Origin: an uncultured Fusicatenibacter sp.
GTDB lineage: Bacteria; Bacillota; Clostridia; Lachnospirales; Lachnospiraceae
DNA length: 45,688 nt
Direction: 5' to 3'
NCBI GenBank assembly: GCA_902493585.1
Contig: CABUPZ010000013.1
Span: forward strand, 1-45,688
Below the pieces are notes generated by a model. It was given only the letters and a program-made list of their open reading frames with translations. It searched no databases and was not told the DNA's origin. Position 1 is the stretch's first letter. Every line of letters begins with the position of its first letter. Shown here piece by piece: positions 25,101-33,285 of this stretch. Position numbers and translations under genes: made by a program.

Positions 25101-26111
25101 CTCTTTCACCGGTCCCCGGCTTACCGCCGTGTCCTCCAGGATTTCTTCCTCCGTCCTGGAAAAATACTGTTCCTGAAGACCTTTCAGCAGCTTCTTCGTC
25201 TCCTCCCGCTTCGCCTTCACCGTTTCTTTCAGCGTCTCGTCAGCATCCGGATCCTTCTTTCTTGACAGCATCGGAAACACCAGCGAAGCAAACGCTTTCT
25301 GCAGTTCCCCGTAAGTCCGGCAGTTCTGCAGCGCCTGCGTCTGATCCAGATCCGCCTGAAGCATCGGCTCGTAAAGCGCCGGCGCTCCCGGCCGGGACAA
25401 CACCGCAAAGGTTTCTTCCTGCATGCTCCGGATACTCTCCAGATTTTTCTCCGCCTCCCCCATCAGGTACCGCATCCATGGGGAGTCTTCCAATTCCTCC
25501 TTCGTGGAAATCTCATAGGTCTCCTGACACTTCGCAAGCCATTCCTCCGGCCACGGATAACTGGACGCAAAATCAAACAGATTCAGGATCAGGTCCTCGA
25601 TCCCCTCGTCTGTTTTTCCCGCCGCGTAACATTCGATAAAATTTTCAAATTCCGGCGTCTGTTCCGTATAGCCTTCTTCCAGAACCTCCTTCACCACATC
25701 CGAACGGAGCAGACGGATTTCCCCGTCCTCCGCCATCCGGTAAGCCGGATCCAGATCGATCATCTGGAAATAATTCTGGATCACATAGGAACAGAATCCG
25801 TGGATCGTATTGATCTGTGCATGATGAAGAAGGGTCTGCTGCCGCTGGAGATGATCGTTGTCGGGATCCTCCTCGATGGCCCGCTGCAGCGCCTGTCCGA
25901 TCCTCTCCCGCATTTCCCCGGCTGCCGCCCGGGTGAACGTCACGATCAGCAACTCATCCACGTCAATCGGCTGCTGCGGATCCATCACCCGGGAAAGAAT
26001 CCTCTCTACAAGAACTGCCGTTTTTCCGGAACCGGCGGCCGCGCTTACCAGAAGGTTTTTTTCTCTCAGGCGGATCACCTGCTCCTGTTCTCTGGTCCAT
26101 TTTACTCCCAT
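22176..26111 (-). CDS. addA: ATP-dependent helicase/nuclease subunit A (AddA)
   Basis: 1311 residues, UvrD-type helicase with a C-terminal RecB-like nuclease. Walker A VSAAAGSGKTAVLVERIL near residue 25; ELLIVTFTRAAAGEMRERIG; MIDEYQDSNFIQEALL (Walker B); VGDIKQSIYGFR; MSIHKSKGLEFPIVFVSGMG; YVALTRAKEKLIL; nuclease motif LVIVDYKTDWAP near 1260. With AddB it unwinds and resects double-strand breaks for RecA loading. Residues about 457-503 form a strongly acidic, low-complexity insertion (EEARTVDEAKSEGENTTKTE and onward) before the motif IV region. The ATG overlaps the addB end by 10 nt. Confidence 0.97.
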   Translation of the reverse strand: MGVKWTREQEQVIRLREKNLLVSAAAGSGKTAVLVERILSRVMDPQQPIDVDELLIVTFTRAAAGEMRERIGQALQRAIEEDPDNDHLQRQQTLLHHAQINTIHGFCSYVIQNYFQMIDLDPAYRMAEDGEIRLLRSDVVKEVLEEGYTEQTPEFENFIECYAAGKTDEGIEDLILNLFDFASSYPWPEEWLAKCQETYEISTKEELEDSPWMRYLMGEAEKNLESIRSMQEETFAVLSRPGAPALYEPMLQADLDQTQALQNCRTYGELQKAFASLVFPMLSRKKDPDADETLKETVKAKREETKKLLKGLQEQYFSRTEEEILEDTAVSRGPVKELIRLTLRFTELFAEKKRKKNLLDYSDLEHFALKILLRKEDGRLIRTDAAKELAQQYREIMIDEYQDSNFIQEALLSAVSGEEDGIWNRFMVGDIKQSIYGFRLARPELFLEKYRTYQREDAADKEEARTVDEAKSEGENTTKTEAPNVADAADITEETETEEKREERQIRQNCRRIDLHRNFRSREQVLATANYIFRRVMCEDLGGIVYDDAASLYPGAVFPEIPSDLQPENAFSESSDGVHTADQDAYHTEILLLDRKAPELEDDHSRETMIEAECHMVAARIRELVGKEQVLDKETGTCRPASYRDIVILLRTVSGWAETFQRVLQASGIPAYCTSRTGYFSAREVVTVLNYLQICDNPMQEIPFAAVLRSPMVGCSAKELADIQCIGKDKKIYEACAEYAENGEDDTLRGKLRDFLSLLEEMRRKVPYTPIHELLTEILERTGYSGYAAALPGGEQRKANLQMLIEKAVDFESTSYRGLFHFVRYIQQLQKYEVDFGEVNIQGESADTVRIMSIHKSKGLEFPIVFVSGMGKKFNQSDSRAALVLHAGLGIGADVIRPKRREKSASVQKQVLRKALAMENLAEEMRVLYVALTRAKEKLILTGAVDKLEQLVRRCASLAEASVQALPYPALSSASSYLDWVLPALAGSRCMIPLYEKYELGIPGICLKKAQGDRESGSAGNPQEPPVVVRCEQPQNMVEEELLYQMNLQVKKEELLHLDLEKVYDPETAKLLEENFSFRYPFERVTELPAKMTVSELKRAGEEEEEAGERMYEAEAEQEEEFVPIVPAFMQREEKVLQGAARGTAYHKILECLDFTRADSEEQVRAQIETLQEENKMSREEADSVRVRDLVWFAKGMLGQRMKKAYQNGSLHTEQPFVMAVPASQIREDYPEQEKILVQGIIDAYFEEPDGLVIVDYKTDWAPDKNGKILVERYRKQLLYYREALERLTGKRVKKMYLYSFSLGKALECRG

Positions 26112-29100
26112 GTCTCAACATCCTCCTGCATCGCCTTGATCAATTCAAAATCATCCAACGTTTTCAGCTTCCGGTACTGAAATCCCGGCAGCCGTTGGTC
26201 AAACCCACAGATTCCGCTGTAAGCGCAGAACGTGCAGGCATTTTTCGCTCCCAGCTGGTAGGGCGCCGCCTCCGCGTTCCCGTCCAGAATTCCCCTGCCG
26301 ATCTCCCGGATCTTCAGCTCCGTGTACTTCCGGATCACAGAAAATTCTTCCCGGGTCGCCACCTTGGAATAGCTGCTGAAACTGCCGTCTTTTTTATACC
26401 CCACCGGCACCACATCCGACGACGCCCCTGCACCCACCGAATGGTCCAGCAGCGCCACCACTTCCGGGTCCGCATTGACCAGGCCGTCCATCTTCAGCGC
26501 TGCCAGCAGTCTCCGGTTCCACGCCTCGTCCGTCTCCCCGTCCTTTTTTTCCAGCATCGGATCCCCGATATGATAGTAGAAAATTCCGGCAGGCTCTACG
26601 TCCTTTCCGGGGTGCTTCTTTTCCTCCAGTTCCAGCGCCGCATCCATATAAACCACCAGCTGCAGCTGCAGGCCATAATACAGCGCCACCAGATCCAGAG
26701 AGGTATTTCCGGACTTATAGTCAATAATCTTCACATACACCGTATCGCTCTTCTCGCATACATCCATCCGGTCGATCCGGCCCCGGAGCCGCAGTTTCTC
26801 CTCGTCAGAAAGCGTAATATTGATCGCATCCAGGGAGTCTTCCATCGCAAAAGAAACCTCAAAGGCACCCGGCGTAAAGCTTCCCTTTTTCAGCTGCTCC
26901 TGCAGCGCCCAGACCGTCCGCCGCAGAATCCGCTTCACCCGGAGGATCATATACCGGTTCCGGCTGCTGCTTTGGAGGATCGTATTTCCGTAATCCCCGA
27001 TAACAGCCTCCACGCTCTCATCGATCAGACGGTTTCTCTCCTCCTCGTCCAGATTCTTCCATTCCAGACCTTGCTTTTCCAACAGCCTCGAAAACTGTTC
27101 CAGCGCCTCATGCATCACACTTCCCATGTCGTTCGCTTTAAACTCATACTGCACCCGCTCCTGCAGCCGAAGCCCATACTCCATAAAATGGGCGAACGCA
27201 CATGCCGCGTACCGCTCCAGGCGAGTAGCGCTGTTGGTCAGTACCTGTCCATACAGGGCGTGGGCAGCGCTCTTTCCGATCACATCCTTCGGATTGCGGA
27301 AAAAAACAGCCTCCAAATAATCGTCCGCCGGGATTCCCGCCTCCGGATGGTTCTTATACCACCGGTACAATTCCAGAAATTCCGGTGCAGCCTGTCCTTC
27401 CGCCGCCTGATGCAGTCCCTCCAGAAATACCGGCAGAGCGTCCAGCGGCGTCTCCGGACTCGCCGTCACTTCCCCTGCCTCCAGAACCTCCAGCTTCGGA
27501 AACATCTTCCGGAAGCTGCCGATCAGATAGGACGGCATCAGGCTCTCTCCCTTCGCGTTCGTCCGACAGTAGGAAAGGTACAGCTTCTCCGACGGCTTGG
27601 TCAGATTCAGATAGAGATAAAACCGCTGCATATACATCTCTTCCCGGGAAGTGGGCGACAGCTCCGCCTGATTTCGCTTCAATTCCTCCCGGTCCGGCTC
27701 CGAGAGAATTCCTCCGGAACCGGTATGCCGTGGAATCAGTCCCTCATTGACGCCGACAAAAAACAATACCCGGATATTTTTCAGCCTGGTTCTCTCATTG
27801 TCTCCGATCAGCACCTGATCCGCCGACGGCGGGATTACCGCCACCTGCGCCTCCTGGAATCCGGCTTCCAGGATTTCCTGATAGTCGGAAAGGGAAATCG
27901 CCTCGTCTCCCAGCACCTCCACAAGTTTGTCCAGCAGCTCCATGACAATCCCGTAAATCTGGGCATATTCCCGTGCCATCGCCGCTTCTCCACGGTCCTG
28001 GAACATCTTTTTCTGCCCCTCCAGTTTCCTTTGGCAGTCGCTTTTCACGATAAATTCATAGAGGGCTTTCGTCTTGAAAAGAACCGGCGTCCTGCGTTGC
28101 TTCATCCCCTCGGCAAACGTCTCCACTTCCTCCAGAAAACGGCGGCGCAGTTCGTTGATATGCAGCAGTTCCTCCGGTTTCATGCCCCGGTAACACCGGG
28201 TCCAGGTTTCCCGATATCGCCGAAATCCCCGGATTCCAAGAGCAATCACATAATTTTCCAGTTCGTCTGTCTCCTCCCGTGAAAGGCAGCCCATCCCGCA
28301 CCGCAGATAACGGAATACCGATTCATAAGAAAAATCCTGAACGACCAGATCCAGCGCCGCCCGGAGAAACTCCACAAAAGGATTCATCAAAACCGTATGC
28401 TTCTCATCGATAAAACACGGGATTCCCGCCTGCCGGAAAATCTGGCGGGCGTAGCTGGCATAAGAAGAAAGATCCCCGGAAATCACCGCGATCTCCCGGT
28501 AGCGATATCCTCCGGCACGGACCAGTTCATGGATTTTCCCTGCCACTGCCCGCAGTTCCTCCTGAGGGTTTACCATCACACGAATGGAAAGCTCCCCATC
28601 CGGTGTTCCCTCCCACTGCTTTTTGTTGTAGCGATACAGATTCTGCTCCAGAAAATCCAGCGCGCCTCCCTTTCGGAATCGGCTGTGCTTCCCCCTCCTG
28701 GTCCAAACCTCCGGAAGAACCTCGCAGTGTACCTCATGGGCACGGTCCAGAAGCTGCCGCACCATCTTTTTGCTGGCAAAAAACAGATTCTGAGGACCAC
28801 ATCTGCCCACCGGATTCTCCCGTTCGTCCATCGTCACCGTCACCAGAAGCCTGGGACTCAGCGTCATCAGTTCCTTCAACACCTTCAGCTGGATCGGCGT
28901 AAAGCCTACAAATCCGTCAAACAGGATTTCACTGGTCCGGATCTTCTCCGACTGTTCCAGCTTTGCCGTCAGAACCTCAAGAACCCCTTCCGGCGTTACA
29001 TAGCTGTCCCGTAAATACTCCTCAAACGCCTGATAAATGCAGCCGATATCCTGCAGCTTCAGCGCCAGCAGCGGCTTTCCTTTCGCACGCTCCCGCCACA

Positions 29101-29521
29101 GTTCCAGATCCTCTCCCGTCACCTGGTACTGCATCAGCTCCGAAACCAGCGATTTCATTTTTGCCACAGCGCCATGACGTTTCAGATTCTGTCCCAACAC
29201 CTTCAGATTTTTCTCCTGTTCCTGCGCGATCCTCTGGAGCACCAGGGTCTTTCCCGTCTCCGACAGCAAAGGCCGCAGCTCCCCGCCGGTCTCCTCGAAG
29301 ATCCGGTAGGCAAGACGCTGAAAGCTCAGCACGTCAATATTCAAAATTCCTCCATCCGGATGCATGGAGACAATCGTCTTCTGCGTCTGCATCGTAAACT
29401 GCTCCGGCACGACCACCAGAAAACGACGTTCTGGATGACGCATTGCTTTTTCTATGATGTAGCGGAACCCGTACTCCGATTTCCCGGAGCCGGAATTCCC
29501 GAAAATAAATTGTAATGACAT
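26102..29521 (-). CDS. addB: ATP-dependent helicase/nuclease subunit B (AddB)
   Basis: 1139 residues. N-terminal FIFGNSGSGKSEYGFRYIIE holds a Walker A; the C-terminal nuclease has VKIIDYKSGNTSLDLVALYY. The four cysteines of the iron-sulfur cluster are seen as one near RYAACAFAHFMEYGL and three in ACTFCAYSGICGFDQ. AddB recognises Chi and supplies the second nuclease. ATG 29521 has AAAGGT upstream. addB and addA overlap by 10 nt and are clearly one operon. Confidence 0.97.
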   Translation of the reverse strand: MSLQFIFGNSGSGKSEYGFRYIIEKAMRHPERRFLVVVPEQFTMQTQKTIVSMHPDGGILNIDVLSFQRLAYRIFEETGGELRPLLSETGKTLVLQRIAQEQEKNLKVLGQNLKRHGAVAKMKSLVSELMQYQVTGEDLELWRERAKGKPLLALKLQDIGCIYQAFEEYLRDSYVTPEGVLEVLTAKLEQSEKIRTSEILFDGFVGFTPIQLKVLKELMTLSPRLLVTVTMDERENPVGRCGPQNLFFASKKMVRQLLDRAHEVHCEVLPEVWTRRGKHSRFRKGGALDFLEQNLYRYNKKQWEGTPDGELSIRVMVNPQEELRAVAGKIHELVRAGGYRYREIAVISGDLSSYASYARQIFRQAGIPCFIDEKHTVLMNPFVEFLRAALDLVVQDFSYESVFRYLRCGMGCLSREETDELENYVIALGIRGFRRYRETWTRCYRGMKPEELLHINELRRRFLEEVETFAEGMKQRRTPVLFKTKALYEFIVKSDCQRKLEGQKKMFQDRGEAAMAREYAQIYGIVMELLDKLVEVLGDEAISLSDYQEILEAGFQEAQVAVIPPSADQVLIGDNERTRLKNIRVLFFVGVNEGLIPRHTGSGGILSEPDREELKRNQAELSPTSREEMYMQRFYLYLNLTKPSEKLYLSYCRTNAKGESLMPSYLIGSFRKMFPKLEVLEAGEVTASPETPLDALPVFLEGLHQAAEGQAAPEFLELYRWYKNHPEAGIPADDYLEAVFFRNPKDVIGKSAAHALYGQVLTNSATRLERYAACAFAHFMEYGLRLQERVQYEFKANDMGSVMHEALEQFSRLLEKQGLEWKNLDEEERNRLIDESVEAVIGDYGNTILQSSSRNRYMILRVKRILRRTVWALQEQLKKGSFTPGAFEVSFAMEDSLDAINITLSDEEKLRLRGRIDRMDVCEKSDTVYVKIIDYKSGNTSLDLVALYYGLQLQLVVYMDAALELEEKKHPGKDVEPAGIFYYHIGDPMLEKKDGETDEAWNRRLLAALKMDGLVNADPEVVALLDHSVGAGASSDVVPVGYKKDGSFSSYSKVATREEFSVIRKYTELKIREIGRGILDGNAEAAPYQLGAKNACTFCAYSGICGFDQRLPGFQYRKLKTLDDFELIKAMQEDVETWE

Positions 29522-29540
29522 TTCTGCGACCTTTCTGTTC

Positions 29541-29570
29541 TTTATAGTATCATGCTTATATGCCTGTCTA
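29541..29570 (-). promoter_or_regulatory. Candidate promoter of addBA
   Basis: On the minus strand TAGACA (29570-29565), 18-nt spacer, TATAAA (29546-29541), about 20 nt before the start codon. Boxes are moderate. Confidence 0.45.
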
Positions 29571-29627
29571 TAATCTTAACCATTTATTCAGCTGCCTGCT
29601 TTTCATTTCGTTTCTTTCCCCAAAACA

Positions 29628-30149
29628 TCATTTCCCATACACAGTTCTTCCAAACTCATACGCTTTTTCCAGCCACCCAGTCCCCTGGATCTGCGGTTTT
29701 CCGTTCGTATCTCCACAGCCGCCGGCAAGCAGCATTCCTTTGTCATGAAACCCGATGTAATTCACCATCGTAAACTGATAATAAGATACCGCCTGTTCAA
29801 ATGTCCAGAAAAAATTGTCTGCCGATGTCATCAACAGCGCACAATCCTTTACCGGATACTTCTCATATCTTCCCAGCGGCGGATTCGGATCCTCCTGCGC
29901 CAGGCAATAGAACCGCTCCAAAAAGGCCTTGAGCCTGGAGGAAATCGTCCAGAAATACAAAGGAGAGGCAAACACCAGCAGGTCCGCCTCTTTGATCATC
30001 GGTACCATCTCATTGAAACTGTTTTTCAGGAGCGATACCGTTTCCACCGAATGCCCGGCAGCTTCTGCACCTTTTCGAAACGCATCTGCCAGCTGTGCAG
30101 TATTTCCTTTTGGCCTTCCGCCTCCCTGAACAATCAATATTTTTTTCAT
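29628..30149 (-). CDS. Flavodoxin-family (NADPH-dependent FMN reductase-like) protein with internal deletion
   Basis: 173 residues. The flavin phosphate loop is MKKILIVQGGGRPKGNTAQL; FASPLYFWTISSRLKAFLER and LLAGGCGDTNGKPQIQ are family blocks. Relatives, as I recall them, run about 195 residues and carry a cysteine-rich segment with a C-x-x-C between SLLKN and FNEMVPMIKEADL; here SLLKN joins directly to SFNEM, so about 24 residues are absent in frame. It may still fold and bind FMN but would lack the redox cysteines. AGGAGG precedes ATG 30149. It is 40 nt after a PadR gene. Confidence 0.8.
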   Translation of the reverse strand: MKKILIVQGGGRPKGNTAQLADAFRKGAEAAGHSVETVSLLKNSFNEMVPMIKEADLLVFASPLYFWTISSRLKAFLERFYCLAQEDPNPPLGRYEKYPVKDCALLMTSADNFFWTFEQAVSYYQFTMVNYIGFHDKGMLLAGGCGDTNGKPQIQGTGWLEKAYEFGRTVYGK

Positions 30150-30188
30150 ATTTTCCTCCTATTTCTGCCATCGTTTCATTTCTGAAAT

Positions 30189-30506
30189 TTACCTTGCTTG
30201 TTCCGGTATCCTTTTTCCATCCTCTGTCATAATTTTCAGCCTCTGGTACTCCTCCTGCAACATTTGTTTTCCGTGTTCTGTGATCACATAGGATTTCCGT
30301 CTTCCTTCCTGTCCCGTCATCCGGATCACCGAGTTTTCCTCGAATTTTGAAAGCATTGCGTACAGGGTTCCAGGTCCCACGCGGACACGGCCATGGGACA
30401 GTTCCTGTACCTTATCCATAATATCCACACCGCAGCATTCCTCCAGAAGTGCCAGCAGGATATAATACATCGGTTCTGTCAATGTCTGAAACTGTTCCCT
30501 CGCCAT
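30189..30506 (-). CDS. PadR family transcriptional regulator (DUF2812-linked)
   Basis: 105 residues with the PadR winged helix (TEPMYYILLALLEECCGVDI, GPGTLYAMLSKFEENSVIRM, GRRKSYVITEHGKQ) and a short C-terminal helix. AAAGGAG lies upstream of ATG 30506. PadR and DUF2812 genes are a known pair; usually the regulator comes first, whereas here it follows DUF2812 by 115 nt with a hairpin between them. The promoter of the pair carries a long inverted repeat (31933-31983) that this protein probably binds. Confidence 0.92.
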   Translation of the reverse strand: MAREQFQTLTEPMYYILLALLEECCGVDIMDKVQELSHGRVRVGPGTLYAMLSKFEENSVIRMTGQEGRRKSYVITEHGKQMLQEEYQRLKIMTEDGKRIPEQAR

Positions 30507-30577
30507 GTTTTTCTCTCCTTTATCCTATCATAAACCGAAACGATTCTCCACCGGAGAACGCAAATCCCGTGAAAGAG

Positions 30578-30609
30578 TTGTAACCGTTCAGCCGTCTGAA
30601 CGGTTACAA
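30578..30609. repeat. Short dispersed hairpin (GTAACCGTTCAG form), copy 3
   Basis: Perfect 14-bp arms TTGTAACCGTTCAG and CTGAACGGTTACAA with loop CCGT, 12 nt after the DUF2812 stop and upstream of padR. It may act as a partial terminator or mRNA-end stabiliser. Confidence 0.88.
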
Positions 30610-30621
30610 AGACTCCAGCCA

Positions 30622-31893
30622 TCAGTGATCCAAATGGTTTTGGAAGATCCGAAGCCCGTACGGTTCCGCCAGACTGTTAGAATCCTCAACGACCAGCAGC
30701 TGTTCCTGATACAGAACAACGTCCCTGCGCCATCCGTCTCTCTGCTCTGTCTGTACCCTGAGCGCCTCCAGCTCTTCCGTCTGCTCCTCCGAACCAGAAG
30801 CCCCGTCGGTCTGCTCTCCCCACAGAAACTGCAAAATCCAGGGATACGGACTTTCATAAACGAACGCCGTGATTTCTCCTGTCTGCCTTCCCTGCTCCGT
30901 ATCCACCGTATAATCTCCCCGGATATACTGACGGGTTCCAAAGATGCTTTCCTGTTCCTCAAAACTTTCTACCGCAAGCTCCGCTTGCCCCATATCCACA
31001 GATATCGTCCTGTTTTGCTGTTCCTCAATCTCTACACTAATACAAAGCATAATGAGCACTGCAATCATAAATCCTATGAAAACCACAATAATCCTCCATA
31101 AAAACAACAGCCATTGTGTTTCCCGTTCTGGTCGCAAAAACTCAATTCCCGCCTCCAATGCAAGCACCAATATGAGCACAGCCAAAAAAGTTACCATAAC
31201 TGCAAACTCTCCCTGCATTCCGGCAATTACCGTTAAAAGTGCAAACGGAGCGCCATATACCGCCGCACGGATTCTCTGCCAGCGGCAGACGATTCCGTTT
31301 CTGCTCCCGTAAAATGGAACACTGCCTGCTCTCCATTCCCTTTTCTTTTGAACGCTCCACACCACAAGCCCTGCCATTTTCACGACTTCCACCAAAATCA
31401 GCAGAGTGATCAGCAAAAGCTCCGTCAACATCAGATTACTGAACAGCCAGTTTTCCGCAGATACCGTGAAAAATCCCCACCAGTCCATTCCCGCTATAAG
31501 CCCAAACGGCAGCAGTCTTTGCAATCGGTAAACAAATTCTGCTTTCCGAATATTCTCAAAGCGCTCTTCCTCCGTTGCGATCGGAACGGCATCTTCCCGC
31601 ATTTTCCGGAAGACACAAAACTTCTTCCGTCCGTCGACCAGCTTCCAGCCCGCCGCCTCACAATACTCTCCATATTCCTCCGCATCCGCTTCAGGTCTTC
31701 TGTCCTCCTCACTGCCTTTTGAAAAAACCTCGACGGCATACTCCGTATTCTCCGGCTCTCCCTTCTCAAAGATCATCCCAAGTCTCCACCCGGAAAAATG
31801 CCACCCTTTCCGCGCCATCTCCTCCAGATACGCCGCCATGCTGTCACACTCCGTATATCGGTAAAATGCAAAAACCCTTTTCCTGTTTCTCAT
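30622..31893 (-). CDS. DUF2812 membrane protein
   Basis: 423 residues. The N-terminal DUF2812 domain (RKRVFAFYRYTECDSMAAYL, MARKGWHFSGWRLGMIFEKG, CEAAGWKLVDG) occupies about 1-120. After it are about four hydrophobic segments (for example LFSNLMLTELLLITLLILVE and PFALLTVIAGMQGEFAVMVT) and a C-terminal extracytoplasmic-looking domain. The function is unknown; these proteins are PadR-controlled and presumed to respond to envelope conditions. ATG 31893 follows GGGAGG; the frame continues upstream to 31932 but without a ribosome site. Confidence 0.85.
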   Translation of the reverse strand: MRNRKRVFAFYRYTECDSMAAYLEEMARKGWHFSGWRLGMIFEKGEPENTEYAVEVFSKGSEEDRRPEADAEEYGEYCEAAGWKLVDGRKKFCVFRKMREDAVPIATEEERFENIRKAEFVYRLQRLLPFGLIAGMDWWGFFTVSAENWLFSNLMLTELLLITLLILVEVVKMAGLVVWSVQKKREWRAGSVPFYGSRNGIVCRWQRIRAAVYGAPFALLTVIAGMQGEFAVMVTFLAVLILVLALEAGIEFLRPERETQWLLFLWRIIVVFIGFMIAVLIMLCISVEIEEQQNRTISVDMGQAELAVESFEEQESIFGTRQYIRGDYTVDTEQGRQTGEITAFVYESPYPWILQFLWGEQTDGASGSEEQTEELEALRVQTEQRDGWRRDVVLYQEQLLVVEDSNSLAEPYGLRIFQNHLDH

Positions 31894-31932
31894 AAAACCA
31901 CCTCCCGCAGAAAAACACCTCTGCAAAAACAA

Positions 31933-31989
31933 TTATCGAGTATCGATATTTTCTACTTATATTATAATATCGACACTCGATAATAACAA
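31933..31989 (-). promoter_or_regulatory. Promoter and palindromic operator of the DUF2812-padR operon
   Basis: On the minus strand TTGTTA (31989-31984) and a perfect TATAAT (31966-31961) stand 17 nt apart. An inverted repeat with 18-bp arms, one mismatch (TTATCGAGTRTCGATATT at 31933-31950 and its complement at 31966-31983), covers the spacer and the start-site region. The rest of 31990-32180 shows no gene. Confidence 0.75.
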
Positions 31990-32184
31990 CCCCTATCAAA
32001 ATATTTCCTATATTCAGACTTATCCAACACCCATCTCATGCCATCCTCTCCCGCCCTCACCCCCACCGCCGCCAATACCGGCTTTTTTCCGGCGGAACAG
32101 TGGAAAAAGGCGTCCCCCTCCTATCATAAAAAAAGCCCCGCCAACATACCATTATAGAGAGAAAGAAAAAAGGAGCGTAACACT

Positions 32185-32640
32185 ATGAGTTCAAAAACCA
32201 AAATCGTTGTCTTACATATGAAAGAGGTGATCTACACCGCCATCTTTCTCGTACTGGCCATTCTCCTTCTGGTACTCCTGTTCACCATGTTCGGCACGCA
32301 AAAGAAATCCGGCGACACAACCGGCGCCAACACCTCCGAGGTCCTGTACGTTCCCGGTGTCTACACCTCTACAATTGAACTGAACGGTCAGACTTTCGAT
32401 GTAGAAGTTTCCGTTGACGAAAACCACATCAACTCCATTGCGCTCAACAACCTGAGTGAGACTGCCACAGCCATGTATCCGCTGATGGAGCCCACACTGG
32501 AATCTCTCGCCAGCCAGATCTACGCCACCCAATCCACCGAGAATATCAGCTTTGGCGACGACAATAAATATACCTCTCAGCTTCTTCTCCAGGCGATCAA
32601 CGCCGCGCTGGACAAAGCAAAACCAGAAGACAAAAAATAA
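32185..32640 (+). CDS. Membrane-anchored FMN-binding-like protein
   Basis: 151 residues. One transmembrane helix lies near 14-37 (VIYTAIFLVLAILLLVLLFT), followed by an outside domain beginning YVPGVYTSTIELNGQTFDVE and DENHINSIALNNLSETATAM, the beta pattern of FMN-binding (PF04205-like) domains. The usual S/T acceptor for covalent FMN (D-G-A-T/S) is not seen, so it may be a non-flavinylated relative. AAGGAG precedes the ATG at 32185. It appears monocistronic, with a hairpin at 32691-32732 after it. Confidence 0.65.
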   Translation: MSSKTKIVVLHMKEVIYTAIFLVLAILLLVLLFTMFGTQKKSGDTTGANTSEVLYVPGVYTSTIELNGQTFDVEVSVDENHINSIALNNLSETATAMYPLMEPTLESLASQIYATQSTENISFGDDNKYTSQLLLQAINAALDKAKPEDKK

Positions 32641-32690
32641 CCGTTTTCGGGCTTTCGCATGCATTTGAAAATAATTTTTTTAACAAAAAG

Positions 32691-32732
32691 GAAAGATGTA
32701 ACCGTTCAGCTGGCTGAAGTGTTACATCTTTC
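32691..32732. repeat. Short dispersed hairpin, copy 4 (extended; possible terminator)
   Basis: Perfect outer arms GAAAGATGTAAC and GTTACATCTTTC enclose CGTTCAG-CTGG-CTGAAGT. It follows the FMN-binding-like gene by 50 nt and could end its transcript. Confidence 0.8.
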
Positions 32733-32759
32733 CCTTTCCTCAAAGATTTCTTTACATTT

Positions 32760-32972
32760 TCACCATTCTCCGACGGTCTGCCGGATATACCGCTCCAGCT
32801 TTTCCGTATCAAATGCCGGAATATAGTTTTTCTTCATAAAACAGATTTCCCTCGCGCTGGCAATATGAAAATTGTGGGGTGAAATCCCGCCTGTCACATC
32901 GTATACTCCATTGGAAAAATCGAGCGCGCAATGATTCGTCCTCCGATGAATCGTTTTTTTTTCAAATTTCAA
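32760..32972 (-). other. Possible gene fragment, unrecognised
   Basis: An open frame of 70 codons reads CALDFSNGVYDVTGGISPHN, FHIASAREICFMKKNYIPAF and ends RYIRQTVGEW. The composition looks protein-like but there is no ATG or ribosome site: it can only begin at a TTG before a run of nine A. It may be the 3' part of a broken gene. I do not recognise the family. The surrounding 32733-33130 holds nothing else I can name. Confidence 0.3.
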
Positions 32973-33129
32973 TTTTTTGTTAACAGTTCCGGATTCTTTC
33001 TGCAGGCACAGAGGCTTTCTGATTCTCCGGAAAGATCGTTCTTTCTTCCATTTTCCTTTCTTTCTCCGAAACCACCAGGGATTTTAACCTTTTTTCAGAC
33101 AAATGTCAAATCTTTTCCAGAATTTCCTG

Positions 33130-33279
33130 CCGATAACAGTAACAGTTCAGCCAGCTGAACTGTTACTGCATCCGCCCATGAAAAATCGCTTCGCGATAGG
33201 GCAGATGCCCATAAGCACTACGTTTTCATACGGTCTGCGCAGTAAATGCGCAGACCTGGCTGAATCGTTACCGATAACA
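33130..33279. mobile_element. 132-nt structured element (33139-33270) flanked by 9-bp direct repeat CCGATAACA
   Basis: CCGATAACA occurs at 33130-33138 and again at 33271-33279. Between them the ends GTAACAGTTCAGCCAG and CTGGCTGAATCGTTA are near-inverted copies. The left end includes a full short hairpin (33137-33168). The core contains GCATCCGCCC/GGGCAGATGC enclosing ATCGC-TTC-GCGAT, and GGTCTGCGCA-GTAAA-TGCGCAGACC. No protein is encoded. The layout is that of a MITE-like non-autonomous element; a related core is at 44873-44975. Confidence 0.7.
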
Positions 33280-33285
33280 TCTGAC

